17,272 nucleotides of DNA, taken from Desulfobacterales bacterium. Its GTDB lineage: Bacteria; Desulfobacterota; Desulfobacteria; Desulfobacterales; QNYZ01. Below are positions 7,029 through 14,209 of this stretch, piece by piece (positions within the stretch are counted from its first letter, which is position 1; every line of letters starts with the position of its first letter). Position numbers and translations under genes: made by a program. Under the pieces are notes generated by a model. It was given only the letters and a program-made list of their open reading frames with translations. It was not told the origin of the DNA and did no database searches. The stretch covers positions 1 to 17,272 of the forward strand of contig JAOZUU010000006.1 of the NCBI GenBank assembly GCA_029938515.1. The letters are read 5' to 3'.

Positions 7029-7577
7029 ATTATGGCACGCCAACCAGCAGTCAAGATTGGCTTTTTTAGCTTTATGACAAGTGATACAAAAACCCATTTT
7101 AAAACTTTCACCCTTCAGGCGATCCATCGTTTCAATGGGGCCATGGCATTCCCCACAGGCAATCTCTTTTTTAATATGACGCTGGTGGTTGAAAAATACA
7201 TGTTCCGGCAGATAAAAAACCTTCTTCCACGGTGTGGGGGTCCCGGTGTTAAAATACATGTGTTCTTTTTGAATTTCAGGGTGGTTGGCGATGATATATT
7301 TGTGGCAATACAGGCATTTTTCCACCGGGGGTATCCCCGGGTGAATCGAACGGTCCACATACGAATGACAAAATTGACACTGGATATCCTTGATCCCCGC
7401 ATGAACCCGATGGCTGAAGGCGATCGGCTGGGCCGCACCGATATCGGTGGCCGGCGGAATATAGAAATAAAAAAGAAAACCGATCACAGAGACAACGATC
7501 AATCCCACCCAGAAAATCAACTGGGTATCTTTAACCCTTTTGTGAGAATTGTTTTTTTCAGTGATCGAAGGGGTCAT
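7026..7577 (-). CDS. actA: ActA-type pentahaem cytochrome c of alternative complex III
   Basis: A 183-residue multihaem cytochrome c with an N-terminal membrane anchor (about 21-39) and the family's PIAFSHRVHAG lead segment. Haem motifs in order are CQFCH, CLYCH, CGECH, CITCH and a C-terminal CWLACH. The last has three residues between the cysteines (CX3CH), whereas relatives normally end in a CXXCH of the DCWTCH type. Additional histidines (FSHRVH, FNHQRHI) are likely distal ligands. In ACIII the ActA haems carry electrons from the ActB Fe-S chain to the acceptor. The ATG overlaps the actF stop (ATGA, 7574-7577). The 3' end runs directly into a palindromic element that supplies the TGA. actA is usually first in the operon; here it follows actF. 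Whether a fifth haem is attached is open. Confidence 0.9.
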   Translation of the reverse strand: MTPSITEKNNSHKRVKDTQLIFWVGLIVVSVIGFLFYFYIPPATDIGAAQPIAFSHRVHAGIKDIQCQFCHSYVDRSIHPGIPPVEKCLYCHKYIIANHPEIQKEHMYFNTGTPTPWKKVFYLPEHVFFNHQRHIKKEIACGECHGPIETMDRLKGESFKMGFCITCHKAKKANLDCWLACHN

Positions 7578-8770
7578 CTCTTTTCCGCCGATGGTTCAAA
7601 TCGTTTCAACTCCGGAAATTCATCCAGAAAATACACCACTGCAAAAATCATCAGTCCAAAAAATCCCAGCGTAATAAAACCGTCCAGCAACCCTATCGGT
7701 AATGTTTCACTCCCGTGGCTGATGGCCGGACCGACAAGCAGAAGATGTTCGAACCAGATGCCGATAAGAATGACGGTCACCAGAATCATCATGAATTTGG
7801 GTTTGGTTTTTACGTTTTTATTTAGCAAAATGAAAAATGGGAGTACAAAGCAAACGATAAGCACGCCCCAGGCCAGAAAATTCCAGGGGGACATCATGGT
7901 TCGCTCAATCACATAGGCGGTCTCTTCGGGGATGTTGCCGTACCAGATGACCACGAGCTGAACATAAAAGAAATCGGCCCATAACAGACAAAAGGCGAAA
8001 AAGAGTTTCCCCAGATTGTGGAAATGCGACAACGTCAGCCCGGATGAATCTCCCTGGGTCAGGTAAATTACGGCGGATAGGATGATCAGCCCGCCCAGCC
8101 CCACGTAAAATGCCTTGATGAATTGATATGCACCGAAAAGAGTTGAGACCCAATGGGGATCCAGGGCCATCACCAGGTCATACCCGATAAGGGAAAGGAC
8201 ACAGGCAAAGGCCAGGGCGTAAAGCACGCTGAAAGTACTCATCCGTTGCCGGACCCGCTTAACATCCGGATTGGCTCCCATCTTTTGATCGAGAAAAGAT
8301 CGCAGCCGCCCGCCCGCTGATTGCCGACTTGTTTTTAATTGTAAGGCGCAAAAAAGGTAGGCAAATCCCAACCCGTACAGAATTAACAATGCGACACCAT
8401 CCCTGAAAAATAGAAAGGGTACGTTGAGCCAGACTTCTTTGCCGTGAAGGTCCATGTGCAGCCAGGGAAACACATACGATTTTCCCAAAAAAAGAATCAG
8501 AAAAAGCCCAAAGGAAATCGGGAAAAAAGCGGCAAAGACTTCGGATAAATTGGTGAGCGGACCGCTCCACTTGGCCTTGGTCAAGTGCATGATCACGGAG
8601 AATAGAAGTCCTCCCTGGGCGATGGCCGACCACAGCAGGAAATTGATCAAATACGCCTGCCATGCCCGTTCGGGATGGTCTCCGGCCGCCTGAATCACGA
8701 AAGCCAGAAACCCCAGAGCAATCAGAACGGTCCCGAGAATGACCAGGCGTTTATTTTTCAACGATAGCAT
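7574..8770 (-). CDS. actF: ActF, integral membrane subunit of alternative complex III
   Basis: A 398-residue protein with about ten hydrophobic segments, related to the NrfD/PsrC-like quinol-interacting subunits but shorter than ActC. The family signature region reads AYLINFLLWSAIAQGGLLFS near residues 40-60, followed by HLTKAKWSGPLTNLSE; both match ActF and its paralogue ActC. In ACIII, ActF forms part of the membrane sector beside ActC, and a proton path has been proposed through it. It lies 126 bases after actD, a gap taken up by a palindromic repeat, with only a weak AGG upstream of the ATG, so translation may be less tightly coupled here than elsewhere in the operon. It overlaps actA by four bases. 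The family assignment is firm. Confidence 0.92.
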   Translation of the reverse strand: MLSLKNKRLVILGTVLIALGFLAFVIQAAGDHPERAWQAYLINFLLWSAIAQGGLLFSVIMHLTKAKWSGPLTNLSEVFAAFFPISFGLFLILFLGKSYVFPWLHMDLHGKEVWLNVPFLFFRDGVALLILYGLGFAYLFCALQLKTSRQSAGGRLRSFLDQKMGANPDVKRVRQRMSTFSVLYALAFACVLSLIGYDLVMALDPHWVSTLFGAYQFIKAFYVGLGGLIILSAVIYLTQGDSSGLTLSHFHNLGKLFFAFCLLWADFFYVQLVVIWYGNIPEETAYVIERTMMSPWNFLAWGVLIVCFVLPFFILLNKNVKTKPKFMMILVTVILIGIWFEHLLLVGPAISHGSETLPIGLLDGFITLGFFGLMIFAVVYFLDEFPELKRFEPSAEKR

Positions 8771-8788
8771 CGGATGATTTACCTAACT

Positions 8789-8887
8789 AATATTTTCGTC
8801 ACCAAGACACCAGGACACGAAGTTTAATTATAAACCAGCTATTATTTGTGTCTTAGTGTCTTTGTGGCTATTCTCTCCGGTTTATCC
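8789..8887. repeat. Palindromic repeat, copy 2 (between actD and actF)
   Basis: This 99-base element is the near-identical reverse complement of 80-180, with differences mainly at the outer stem and a two-base indel in the loop. Its arms (8798-8821 and 8845-8868) pair at about 22 of 24 positions with wobbles, around a 23-base loop, so it is a better palindrome than copy 1. Unlike copy 1 it has no T-run following in the minus direction, so it is not an obvious terminator within the operon. It occupies the slot where actE is normally found. Confidence 0.85.
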
Positions 8888-8896
8888 GGGGCGGGT

Positions 8897-9427
8897 TCAT
8901 GGATTCCCTGCCGACGTTGATGGTTCAAAAACCCGCGTAATCCCGCCTTTTTCCTTGAAATACGTAATCAATTGACTTTTCTCGGCTTCAGGGCAGGCGG
9001 CCAGTACCCCGAAATGATCTCCCGAGCACCGGGGATCGTAGACATCCAGGCCCTTATAATCCGGTAGTCCGCCCTGGGTCAGTAAACCGATGACATTTCC
9101 GAGCACCGCGAAAAGAATGGTGAATTCAAACCCCACGATCACAAAAGGAACCAGCGCAATCACCGGTTTGCCGCCCACAATGAGGTTCCATTTGGCCGCG
9201 GTGAACATCGCCAGTGCGAATCCCAGGAAAAAACCGATGATGCCGCCGACCAGGGTAAAGTAGCCCACCTTGCTTTTTTTGAGATTCAAGGCATCGGAAA
9301 GTTTGTGGCTCGGGACCGGGCTATGAACCTGTTTCAAATGCCACGGCGTTTTTTTGAGGGCCGTAATCGCCGAAGCGGCCCGGTCTTCATCGGTAAAAAG
9401 CCCCATGACTTGACATTCAGCCCCCAT
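8897..9427 (-). CDS. actD: ActD, DUF3341-type membrane subunit of alternative complex III
   Basis: A 176-residue protein with a soluble N-terminal domain (QVMGLFTDEDRAASAITALK), a two-helix hairpin (about 57-77 and 93-117) and a C-terminal tail with GGLPDYKGLDVYDPRCSGDHFGVL. This is the architecture of the DUF3341/ActD family, whose members are structural, cofactor-free subunits flanking the ActC/ActF membrane sector. It overlaps actC by 11 bases (the actC TGA lies inside the first codons of actD), and AAGGAG at 9439-9434 inside actC provides the ribosome binding site, so the two are translationally coupled. Assignment rests on size, topology, conserved segments and gene order, and is secure. 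Confidence 0.93.
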   Translation of the reverse strand: MGAECQVMGLFTDEDRAASAITALKKTPWHLKQVHSPVPSHKLSDALNLKKSKVGYFTLVGGIIGFFLGFALAMFTAAKWNLIVGGKPVIALVPFVIVGFEFTILFAVLGNVIGLLTQGGLPDYKGLDVYDPRCSGDHFGVLAACPEAEKSQLITYFKEKGGITRVFEPSTSAGNP

Positions 9428-10733
9428 GACTTTCTCCTTGGACGAGAACTTCTTTATTTTCCGTCATCGATACCGACGGCATGTGTTTGACAAACAGGAT
9501 AAACAGGAAAAAGAAAAGACTGAAACTGCCCACCATGATACCCATCTCCACAACGGTCGGCCAGTAAAGCCCCCAGGCGTGAGGCATGAAATCATGGGCC
9601 ACGCTGGAAATAATGATCACAAACCGCTCGAACCACATGCCGATATTGATAAAAATCGAGATTACGAATAGCCAGATGATCGATCGCCGGATCCGTTTTA
9701 GAAAAAGAAACAGCGGTATGATGGTGTTACAGATCACCATGATCCAGAATCCCACCCGGTAATGTCCCAGGGCGCGCCATTTGAAGATCGCGATTTCAAC
9801 ACTGTTGTGGCTGTACCAGGCGATGAAAAACTCCGTGCCATAGGCAAACCCGACGATGAGACCCGTAAAAATAATGGTTTTGGCCACATTCTCCAAAACG
9901 TCCAGGGTGATGATCTTTTCGTAGCCGAAAATTTTTCTGAGTGGAATCATCAGGGTCAACACCATGGCCAGACCCGAGTGGATGGCACCGGCGACGAAAT
10001 AGGGGGCAAAGATTGTCGTATGCCAGCCGGGAACAACCCCCAGGGCAAAATCCCAGGATACGACGCTGTGCACCGAAATCACCAGGGGCGTGGCCAAGGC
10101 GGCAAAGAAAAGATATCCCCGCACATAATGTCGCCACTGCTCCATTCGCCCTGTCCATCCCATGGAAAGGATCGTGAATATTTTTTTACGCAGCCCGGTG
10201 GATCGGTCCCGCACTATGGCCAGATCCGGCAACAGCCCGGTATACCAGAACAGGGAACTCACGATGAGGTAGGTACTGATGGCCACCACGTCGAACATCA
10301 GCGGCGATTGAAAATTCGGCCAGAGGGTCCGCTGGTTGGGATACGGAAGCATATAGAATACCATCCAGGCCCGCCCCAGGTGGACAAAGGGAAACAGACC
10401 GGCGGTACATACGGCGAAGACGGTCATGGTTTCCGCGGCCCGGGCAATCGGGTTGCGCCAGCCCGCCCGGAACAAATGTAAAATAGCCGAAATCAGGGTC
10501 CCGGAATGGGCGATTCCCACCCAGAAGACGAAATTGATCAGATAGGTTCCCCAGGCCACCGGGTTATTCTGTCCGCCGACGCCGATACCGATAAATATCT
10601 GATAGATCCAGCAGGCAAGTCCGCCGAGGATCCCGGCGGCCAGCAATGCTACCGTAAACCAATAGGCCCCGGTAGCCGGACGTAGTGTGTCCAGGACGGT
10701 TTGATCGATTTTGGCGTAGGTTAACTCGGACAT
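9417..10733 (-). CDS. actC: ActC, NrfD/PsrC-like quinol-oxidising membrane subunit of alternative complex III
   Basis: A 438-residue polytopic protein with about ten membrane segments, belonging to the NrfD/PsrC superfamily. The signature stretch WGTYLINFVFWVGIAHSGTL (about 62-81), followed by HLFRAGWRNPIARAAE, is diagnostic of ActC/ActF, and GRAWMVFYMLPYPNQRTLWP is typical of ActC. In ACIII, ActC holds the quinol site on the periplasmic side and passes electrons to the Fe-S clusters of ActB. It starts 17 bases after the actB stop and ends inside actD. Other NrfD proteins (polysulfide reductase, Hme/Dsr complexes) are excluded by the ActD/ActF neighbours and the length. Confidence 0.95.
   Translation of the reverse strand: MSELTYAKIDQTVLDTLRPATGAYWFTVALLAAGILGGLACWIYQIFIGIGVGGQNNPVAWGTYLINFVFWVGIAHSGTLISAILHLFRAGWRNPIARAAETMTVFAVCTAGLFPFVHLGRAWMVFYMLPYPNQRTLWPNFQSPLMFDVVAISTYLIVSSLFWYTGLLPDLAIVRDRSTGLRKKIFTILSMGWTGRMEQWRHYVRGYLFFAALATPLVISVHSVVSWDFALGVVPGWHTTIFAPYFVAGAIHSGLAMVLTLMIPLRKIFGYEKIITLDVLENVAKTIIFTGLIVGFAYGTEFFIAWYSHNSVEIAIFKWRALGHYRVGFWIMVICNTIIPLFLFLKRIRRSIIWLFVISIFINIGMWFERFVIIISSVAHDFMPHAWGLYWPTVVEMGIMVGSFSLFFFLFILFVKHMPSVSMTENKEVLVQGESHGG
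9434..9439 (-). promoter_or_regulatory. Ribosome binding site of actD inside actC
   Basis: AAGGAG on the minus strand, six bases ahead of the actD ATG (9427-9425) and within the last codons of actC. It fixes the actD start and explains the 11-base overlap. Confidence 0.8.
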
Positions 10734-10750
10734 ATCAAATACTCACGGAT

Positions 10751-13717
10751 TCAGGAAAACTCCTGAACCACTTTTTTAAGGTAAATGACGGCCGGTTTGG
10801 TATTGATGTATCCCATGGCCTGGTAAGCGCGCCGGTTCTGGGTCAACATCCTCACCTGGCTGTTCACATCCATGAGGTTGCCGAAGGTCAGGGCACCGGT
10901 GGGACAGGTCTGAACACAGGCCGGAATAACCTCCCCGTCTTTAATGTCCCTTTTTTCATCCTTGGCCACACCATGAGCCACCTTGATGCGTTGAACACAG
11001 AAAGAGCACTTTTCCATCACTCCTTTACTTCGAACGGTCACATCGGGATTGAGCTGGAGATTCAGCGGTTCCGGCCATTCCCATTCAAACCAGTTAAACC
11101 GCCTGACCTTATACGGACAGTTCTGGGAGCAAAAGCGAGTCCCGATGCACCGATTGTAGATCTGGTTATTTATTCCCTCCTTGGAATGATGAGGGGCATA
11201 CACGGGGCAGACCGGTTCACAGGGTGCATTATCGCAATGCTGGCACATCATGGGAAAGAAGGTGATTTTTTCCGGATTTTCCGGATCATGGTAGCGCTCC
11301 ACCTGTAACCAGGCCATTTCCCGCCCCTCGATGATCCGGTCTTTCCCCACAATGCCGATGTTATTCTCCACATAGCAGGCCGCCGCGCAGGCCGCGCAAC
11401 CAATGCATTTATCCAGATCCACGACCATGGCCCAGCGATAATTCTCGTGGCCATGGGGCGGATAGAAATCTCTTTTGGGATCGTATCCTTCCGGCAAGGG
11501 GAGGGTGAAGGGAAAACCTTCCATGGTCAACGATTCTCCATGGCCGGTTTTTTCATCGTCATTTTTGATAACCTGATCCAGGGGGACCGATAATGCGATT
11601 TTACGCCCATGCTGAATCCGGCTGCCATCAGTATGCGCCAGAGGTATGGTGTCACCGGTACCGGTGAAATCCGTTACGATGATAGAAAATACCGGGGCTC
11701 CGGTGTGGTCATCCGTTTTTGTTGACAGCAGGGTGAGCGGGTTGATTCCCACATTTTCAGCATATCTTCCGAAATGGCGATGTCCCTGCCCCATGCCCAT
11801 CACTAACACACCGGTTTTTACCTGGCGGGTCTCATAGGCGATGGTCTCGACGCGTCCGTAGCGGGTCTTGATTTCCACTCCTTCGCCATGGCCGGTTCCC
11901 GCCGCCTTGAGGGTCTCGGGATGACCCAGCACAGGGGTCTGCCAGGCCACTTTGGTCAATGGATCCGGTATTTCACACAGCCAGGGCCGGTTGGCGCCCC
12001 GGCCGTCAAAAAACCGGATGGAGGGCACGGCCGCAAATATCGGTTTGGCCGGATCCGCTTCGACAGTATCCGCAACTGTTTTAAAAAGACCAGCGACGCT
12101 CTCCAGCAACCGTGGACGCGTAACCGCTTGGGAGACCGCTGAAAATACCCCGCCGGCTTGAAGGGCTTTCAACCACCCGTTTTTTTCCTTCACAATCCCC
12201 CTGGAATGCAGCCGTGTCATCACCCAGGCTTTGTAATCGGAGACAGGCTGGTCATCCTTAAAAGCGACATCCAGCATCAGGTCACCGATATGCGGTGCCT
12301 CGGTCAAACGTCCCATGGCAGGTTGAAGGGTGGAAATAATTCCGTTTTTACCGCTGTACTCATCCCAGGATTCGAGCGAGAGGCTCACCGGGAAAATCAG
12401 ATCGGCCAAGGCAGTGGTGTCATCCATGAAATTGGAAAAAGACACCACGAACAGCCGGTCGTCGGTCAGGGTTTCTTTAACCCCGCTATCGTGGGGAAGG
12501 GCGTACACCGGGTTGGCATTATGGATAAAAAGCAGTTTGGCGGCATCGGCGCTTAAAGATTTGAAAAAATCGAGAACTTCTGATCGCCTGGCCGACCGCT
12601 CGACTCGATGTCGATGATCAAAATCGAAAAGTGCGAGGTCCGGGTCCAGGACAAGGTTTAGCATATTGGCCGCCAGATCGGCCTGAAAGGCACCGCCTCC
12701 GGCACCGGTACCGAGAATCAAGGGCGTTTTGGCTTTTAATACGTGGGATTTTAAGGTTTCAAAATCTTTTGGATTGATACCTGCCATGCGAGCCGTCGCT
12801 TGCGCGGTGTACCCTTCGGATGCATCCCGCAAGGATTGGACGAGGGATTGGGGAAGACCGGATCCCCGGCCCTGCTCAAGGGCCGCCTTGATCAGCCCCA
12901 TGACGACGGCAGCCTCTTTACCGGGGTCACAGGCAATCCAGCGATCGGCATTGGCACCGGTGAGAGACTGATAAGGGCTGATATGAAAAAAGATCCCCTT
13001 CTTTTCCGTTTTCACGGCATGCATGGCCTTAAACTGCCAGGCGTATTCCACCGGAGACAACCAGGTTTCCAAAAAATCGGCCCCCAGGGAAACCAGGCAA
13101 TCGGCCTTGTCCATACGATAGGATGGCAGGCCGTCAATACCGAAGGCTTCACGGTTCGCCGTCTTTAGTGTTTCGTATGCCAACGGCTCGAATGCGATCG
13201 GATCTTTAGATTTAAATTGTTCCAGGCAGCGGGTAAACAAGGTCATCTGGCTGTCACCGACAAGCTCAGTGATCATACGAACCTTGTCGGAGCCGTTTTG
13301 AACGGCCTGGATCGTTTTTTCCTGAATAAGGGAACGGGCCTGGGAAAACGAAATCGGCTGCCATTGGCTATTTTTTTTCTGGCCGTTTTTCTTCAGCAAG
13401 GGGCTTTTGATCCGGTCTGGATTATAAATGCCCTGGACAACGGCCTGGCCCCGGATGCACAACTTTCCCCGATTGATGGGATGCAGGGGATTCCCTTCGA
13501 CCTTGATCACCCGGCCTTCCCGATTTTTAGCGATAATACCGCATCCCGCCGGGCATTCCCGGCACGTGGAGGCATACCAGGTGGGTGACCCGGTCACCAT
13601 GTCGGCGGGTGCCTGCACCAGGGAAAAAATGGTTTTATCCGTTTCGGACGTGCAGGCCGATGCCGCAAAAGAAAGGCTGCCCATGCCGGCAAGCTTGAGA
13701 AAGTTTCGGCGTTTCAT
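10751..13717 (-). CDS. actB: ActB, fused molybdopterin-oxidoreductase-like and ferredoxin subunit of alternative complex III
   Basis: A 988-residue exported iron-sulfur protein and the first gene of the cluster. It begins with a Tat signal (RRNFLKLAG, twin Arg at 3-4) ending in SFAASAC, which could be a weak lipobox with Cys22 as lipid site. The B1 half is molybdopterin-oxidoreductase-like and keeps a CX2CX3CX27C motif (Cys52, 55, 59, 87), although the ACIII B1 domain is known to lack a molybdenum cofactor. The B2 half (about 765-960) is a four-cluster ferredoxin domain: CIGCAACAAAC near 771, CQHCDNAPCEPVC, CIGTRFCSQNC (Cx4Cx3C), CSFC and ACVQTC near 933-938. It relays electrons from ActC towards ActA. 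Only a purine-rich GAGAG precedes the ATG. Formate or polysulfide dehydrogenase chains are alternatives excluded by the fusion and the neighbours. Confidence 0.96.
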   Translation of the reverse strand: MKRRNFLKLAGMGSLSFAASACTSETDKTIFSLVQAPADMVTGSPTWYASTCRECPAGCGIIAKNREGRVIKVEGNPLHPINRGKLCIRGQAVVQGIYNPDRIKSPLLKKNGQKKNSQWQPISFSQARSLIQEKTIQAVQNGSDKVRMITELVGDSQMTLFTRCLEQFKSKDPIAFEPLAYETLKTANREAFGIDGLPSYRMDKADCLVSLGADFLETWLSPVEYAWQFKAMHAVKTEKKGIFFHISPYQSLTGANADRWIACDPGKEAAVVMGLIKAALEQGRGSGLPQSLVQSLRDASEGYTAQATARMAGINPKDFETLKSHVLKAKTPLILGTGAGGGAFQADLAANMLNLVLDPDLALFDFDHRHRVERSARRSEVLDFFKSLSADAAKLLFIHNANPVYALPHDSGVKETLTDDRLFVVSFSNFMDDTTALADLIFPVSLSLESWDEYSGKNGIISTLQPAMGRLTEAPHIGDLMLDVAFKDDQPVSDYKAWVMTRLHSRGIVKEKNGWLKALQAGGVFSAVSQAVTRPRLLESVAGLFKTVADTVEADPAKPIFAAVPSIRFFDGRGANRPWLCEIPDPLTKVAWQTPVLGHPETLKAAGTGHGEGVEIKTRYGRVETIAYETRQVKTGVLVMGMGQGHRHFGRYAENVGINPLTLLSTKTDDHTGAPVFSIIVTDFTGTGDTIPLAHTDGSRIQHGRKIALSVPLDQVIKNDDEKTGHGESLTMEGFPFTLPLPEGYDPKRDFYPPHGHENYRWAMVVDLDKCIGCAACAAACYVENNIGIVGKDRIIEGREMAWLQVERYHDPENPEKITFFPMMCQHCDNAPCEPVCPVYAPHHSKEGINNQIYNRCIGTRFCSQNCPYKVRRFNWFEWEWPEPLNLQLNPDVTVRSKGVMEKCSFCVQRIKVAHGVAKDEKRDIKDGEVIPACVQTCPTGALTFGNLMDVNSQVRMLTQNRRAYQAMGYINTKPAVIYLKKVVQEFS

Positions 13718-13837
13718 CAGCTCTCTGTTTTACGATATACAAAAAACGCTAAGGGTCTTACCGCTTAAGCCACTTGAAATGATTTGGGAATAAAAAGACA
13801 CACCCTCGTTGCTACAATGTGTCAGCGCTTGTTCTCA

Positions 13838-13865
13838 ATTAGCCAAAAGGGGCGCATGCTGTCAA
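13838..13865 (-). promoter_or_regulatory. Candidate sigma-70-type promoter for the respiratory operon
   Basis: On the minus strand TTGACA (13865-13860), a 16-base spacer and GCTAAT (13843-13838). The -35 box is perfect and the -10 matches four of six. It would give a leader of about 115 bases before the actB ATG. No FNR/Anr-type TTGAT-N4-ATCAA site was found beside it. Confidence 0.35.
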
Positions 13866-13932
13866 GGAATAAATTGGTCTTGAAAAAAAAGCATATCAGA
13901 GTCTTGATCCAGTACGGATAACTATTTCAGTG

Positions 13933-13948
13933 ACAGGGACACCCCTGT
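13933..13948. promoter_or_regulatory. Perfect short hairpin in the divergent region
   Basis: ACAGGG (13933-13938), a four-base loop ACAC, and CCCTGT (13943-13948). No T-run follows on either strand, so an operator or protein-binding site is as likely as a terminator. Function unknown. Confidence 0.4.
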
Positions 13949-14041
13949 AGAGACCTGAATTTTTAAAAGTCACACTTGGGCCGACAGACTTCCTGTGCCC
14001 AAAATCATCACAATTCTGCCGGGTTGAAGAGAAATATCGTC

Positions 14042-14070
14042 TTGACAATACAGCCGTTTTTCGATATCTA
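14042..14070 (+). promoter_or_regulatory. Candidate sigma-70-type promoter for the GH3-kinase pair
   Basis: TTGACA (14042-14047), a 17-base spacer and TATCTA (14065-14070). The -35 is perfect and the spacing optimal, but the -10 is weak. The predicted leader is about 130 bases and contains the CCCATTT/AAATGGG inverted pair. Confidence 0.4.
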
Positions 14071-14209
14071 AATAGCTTGGTTGGTTTTTCAAGGGCAACT
14101 TATTTGATGCATTCGGTTGCCTGGTTACCGCACCCCATTTTAAATTTCCCTAATTTTGATTTCGAAATGGGAATTAAAATAACTTTAACTTGAACGGAGG
14201 AAAATTGAG

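Larger units (their letters stand above)
13718..14209. other. Divergent intergenic region, 492 bases, no gene seen
   Basis: The region lies between two divergent start codons, actB on the left and the GH3 gene on the right. It is A/T-richer than the genes on either side and has no convincing reading frame. It holds a candidate promoter in each direction, a short perfect hairpin at 13933-13948, and a longer-range inverted pair CCCATTT (14134-14140) and AAATGGG (14165-14171) just ahead of the GH3 ribosome binding site. Confidence 0.8.

Noticed and set aside
6884..7111. A 75-codon minus-strand frame spanning the actA end and the palindromic element
   Set aside because: It overlaps the C-terminal haem region of actA in another frame and its content is translated palindrome.
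7005..7916. A 303-codon plus-strand open frame opposite actA and actF
   Set aside because: It is a shadow of two well-supported membrane and haem proteins and has no domain or ribosome binding site of its own.
9762..10481. A 239-codon plus-strand open frame opposite actC
   Set aside because: It is low-complexity in G, H, Q and P and antisense to a conserved membrane protein; not a real gene.
10751..13717. Catalytic formate dehydrogenase or polysulfide reductase
   Set aside because: The fusion of the molybdopterin-like and ferredoxin parts, together with ActC, ActD and ActF next to it, identifies ActB of ACIII.
13718..13840. Sigma-54 promoter or FNR-type site upstream of actB
   Set aside because: A GTGGCTTAAGCGG stretch lacks the second TGC element at the right distance, and no TTGAT-N4-ATCAA palindrome could be found.
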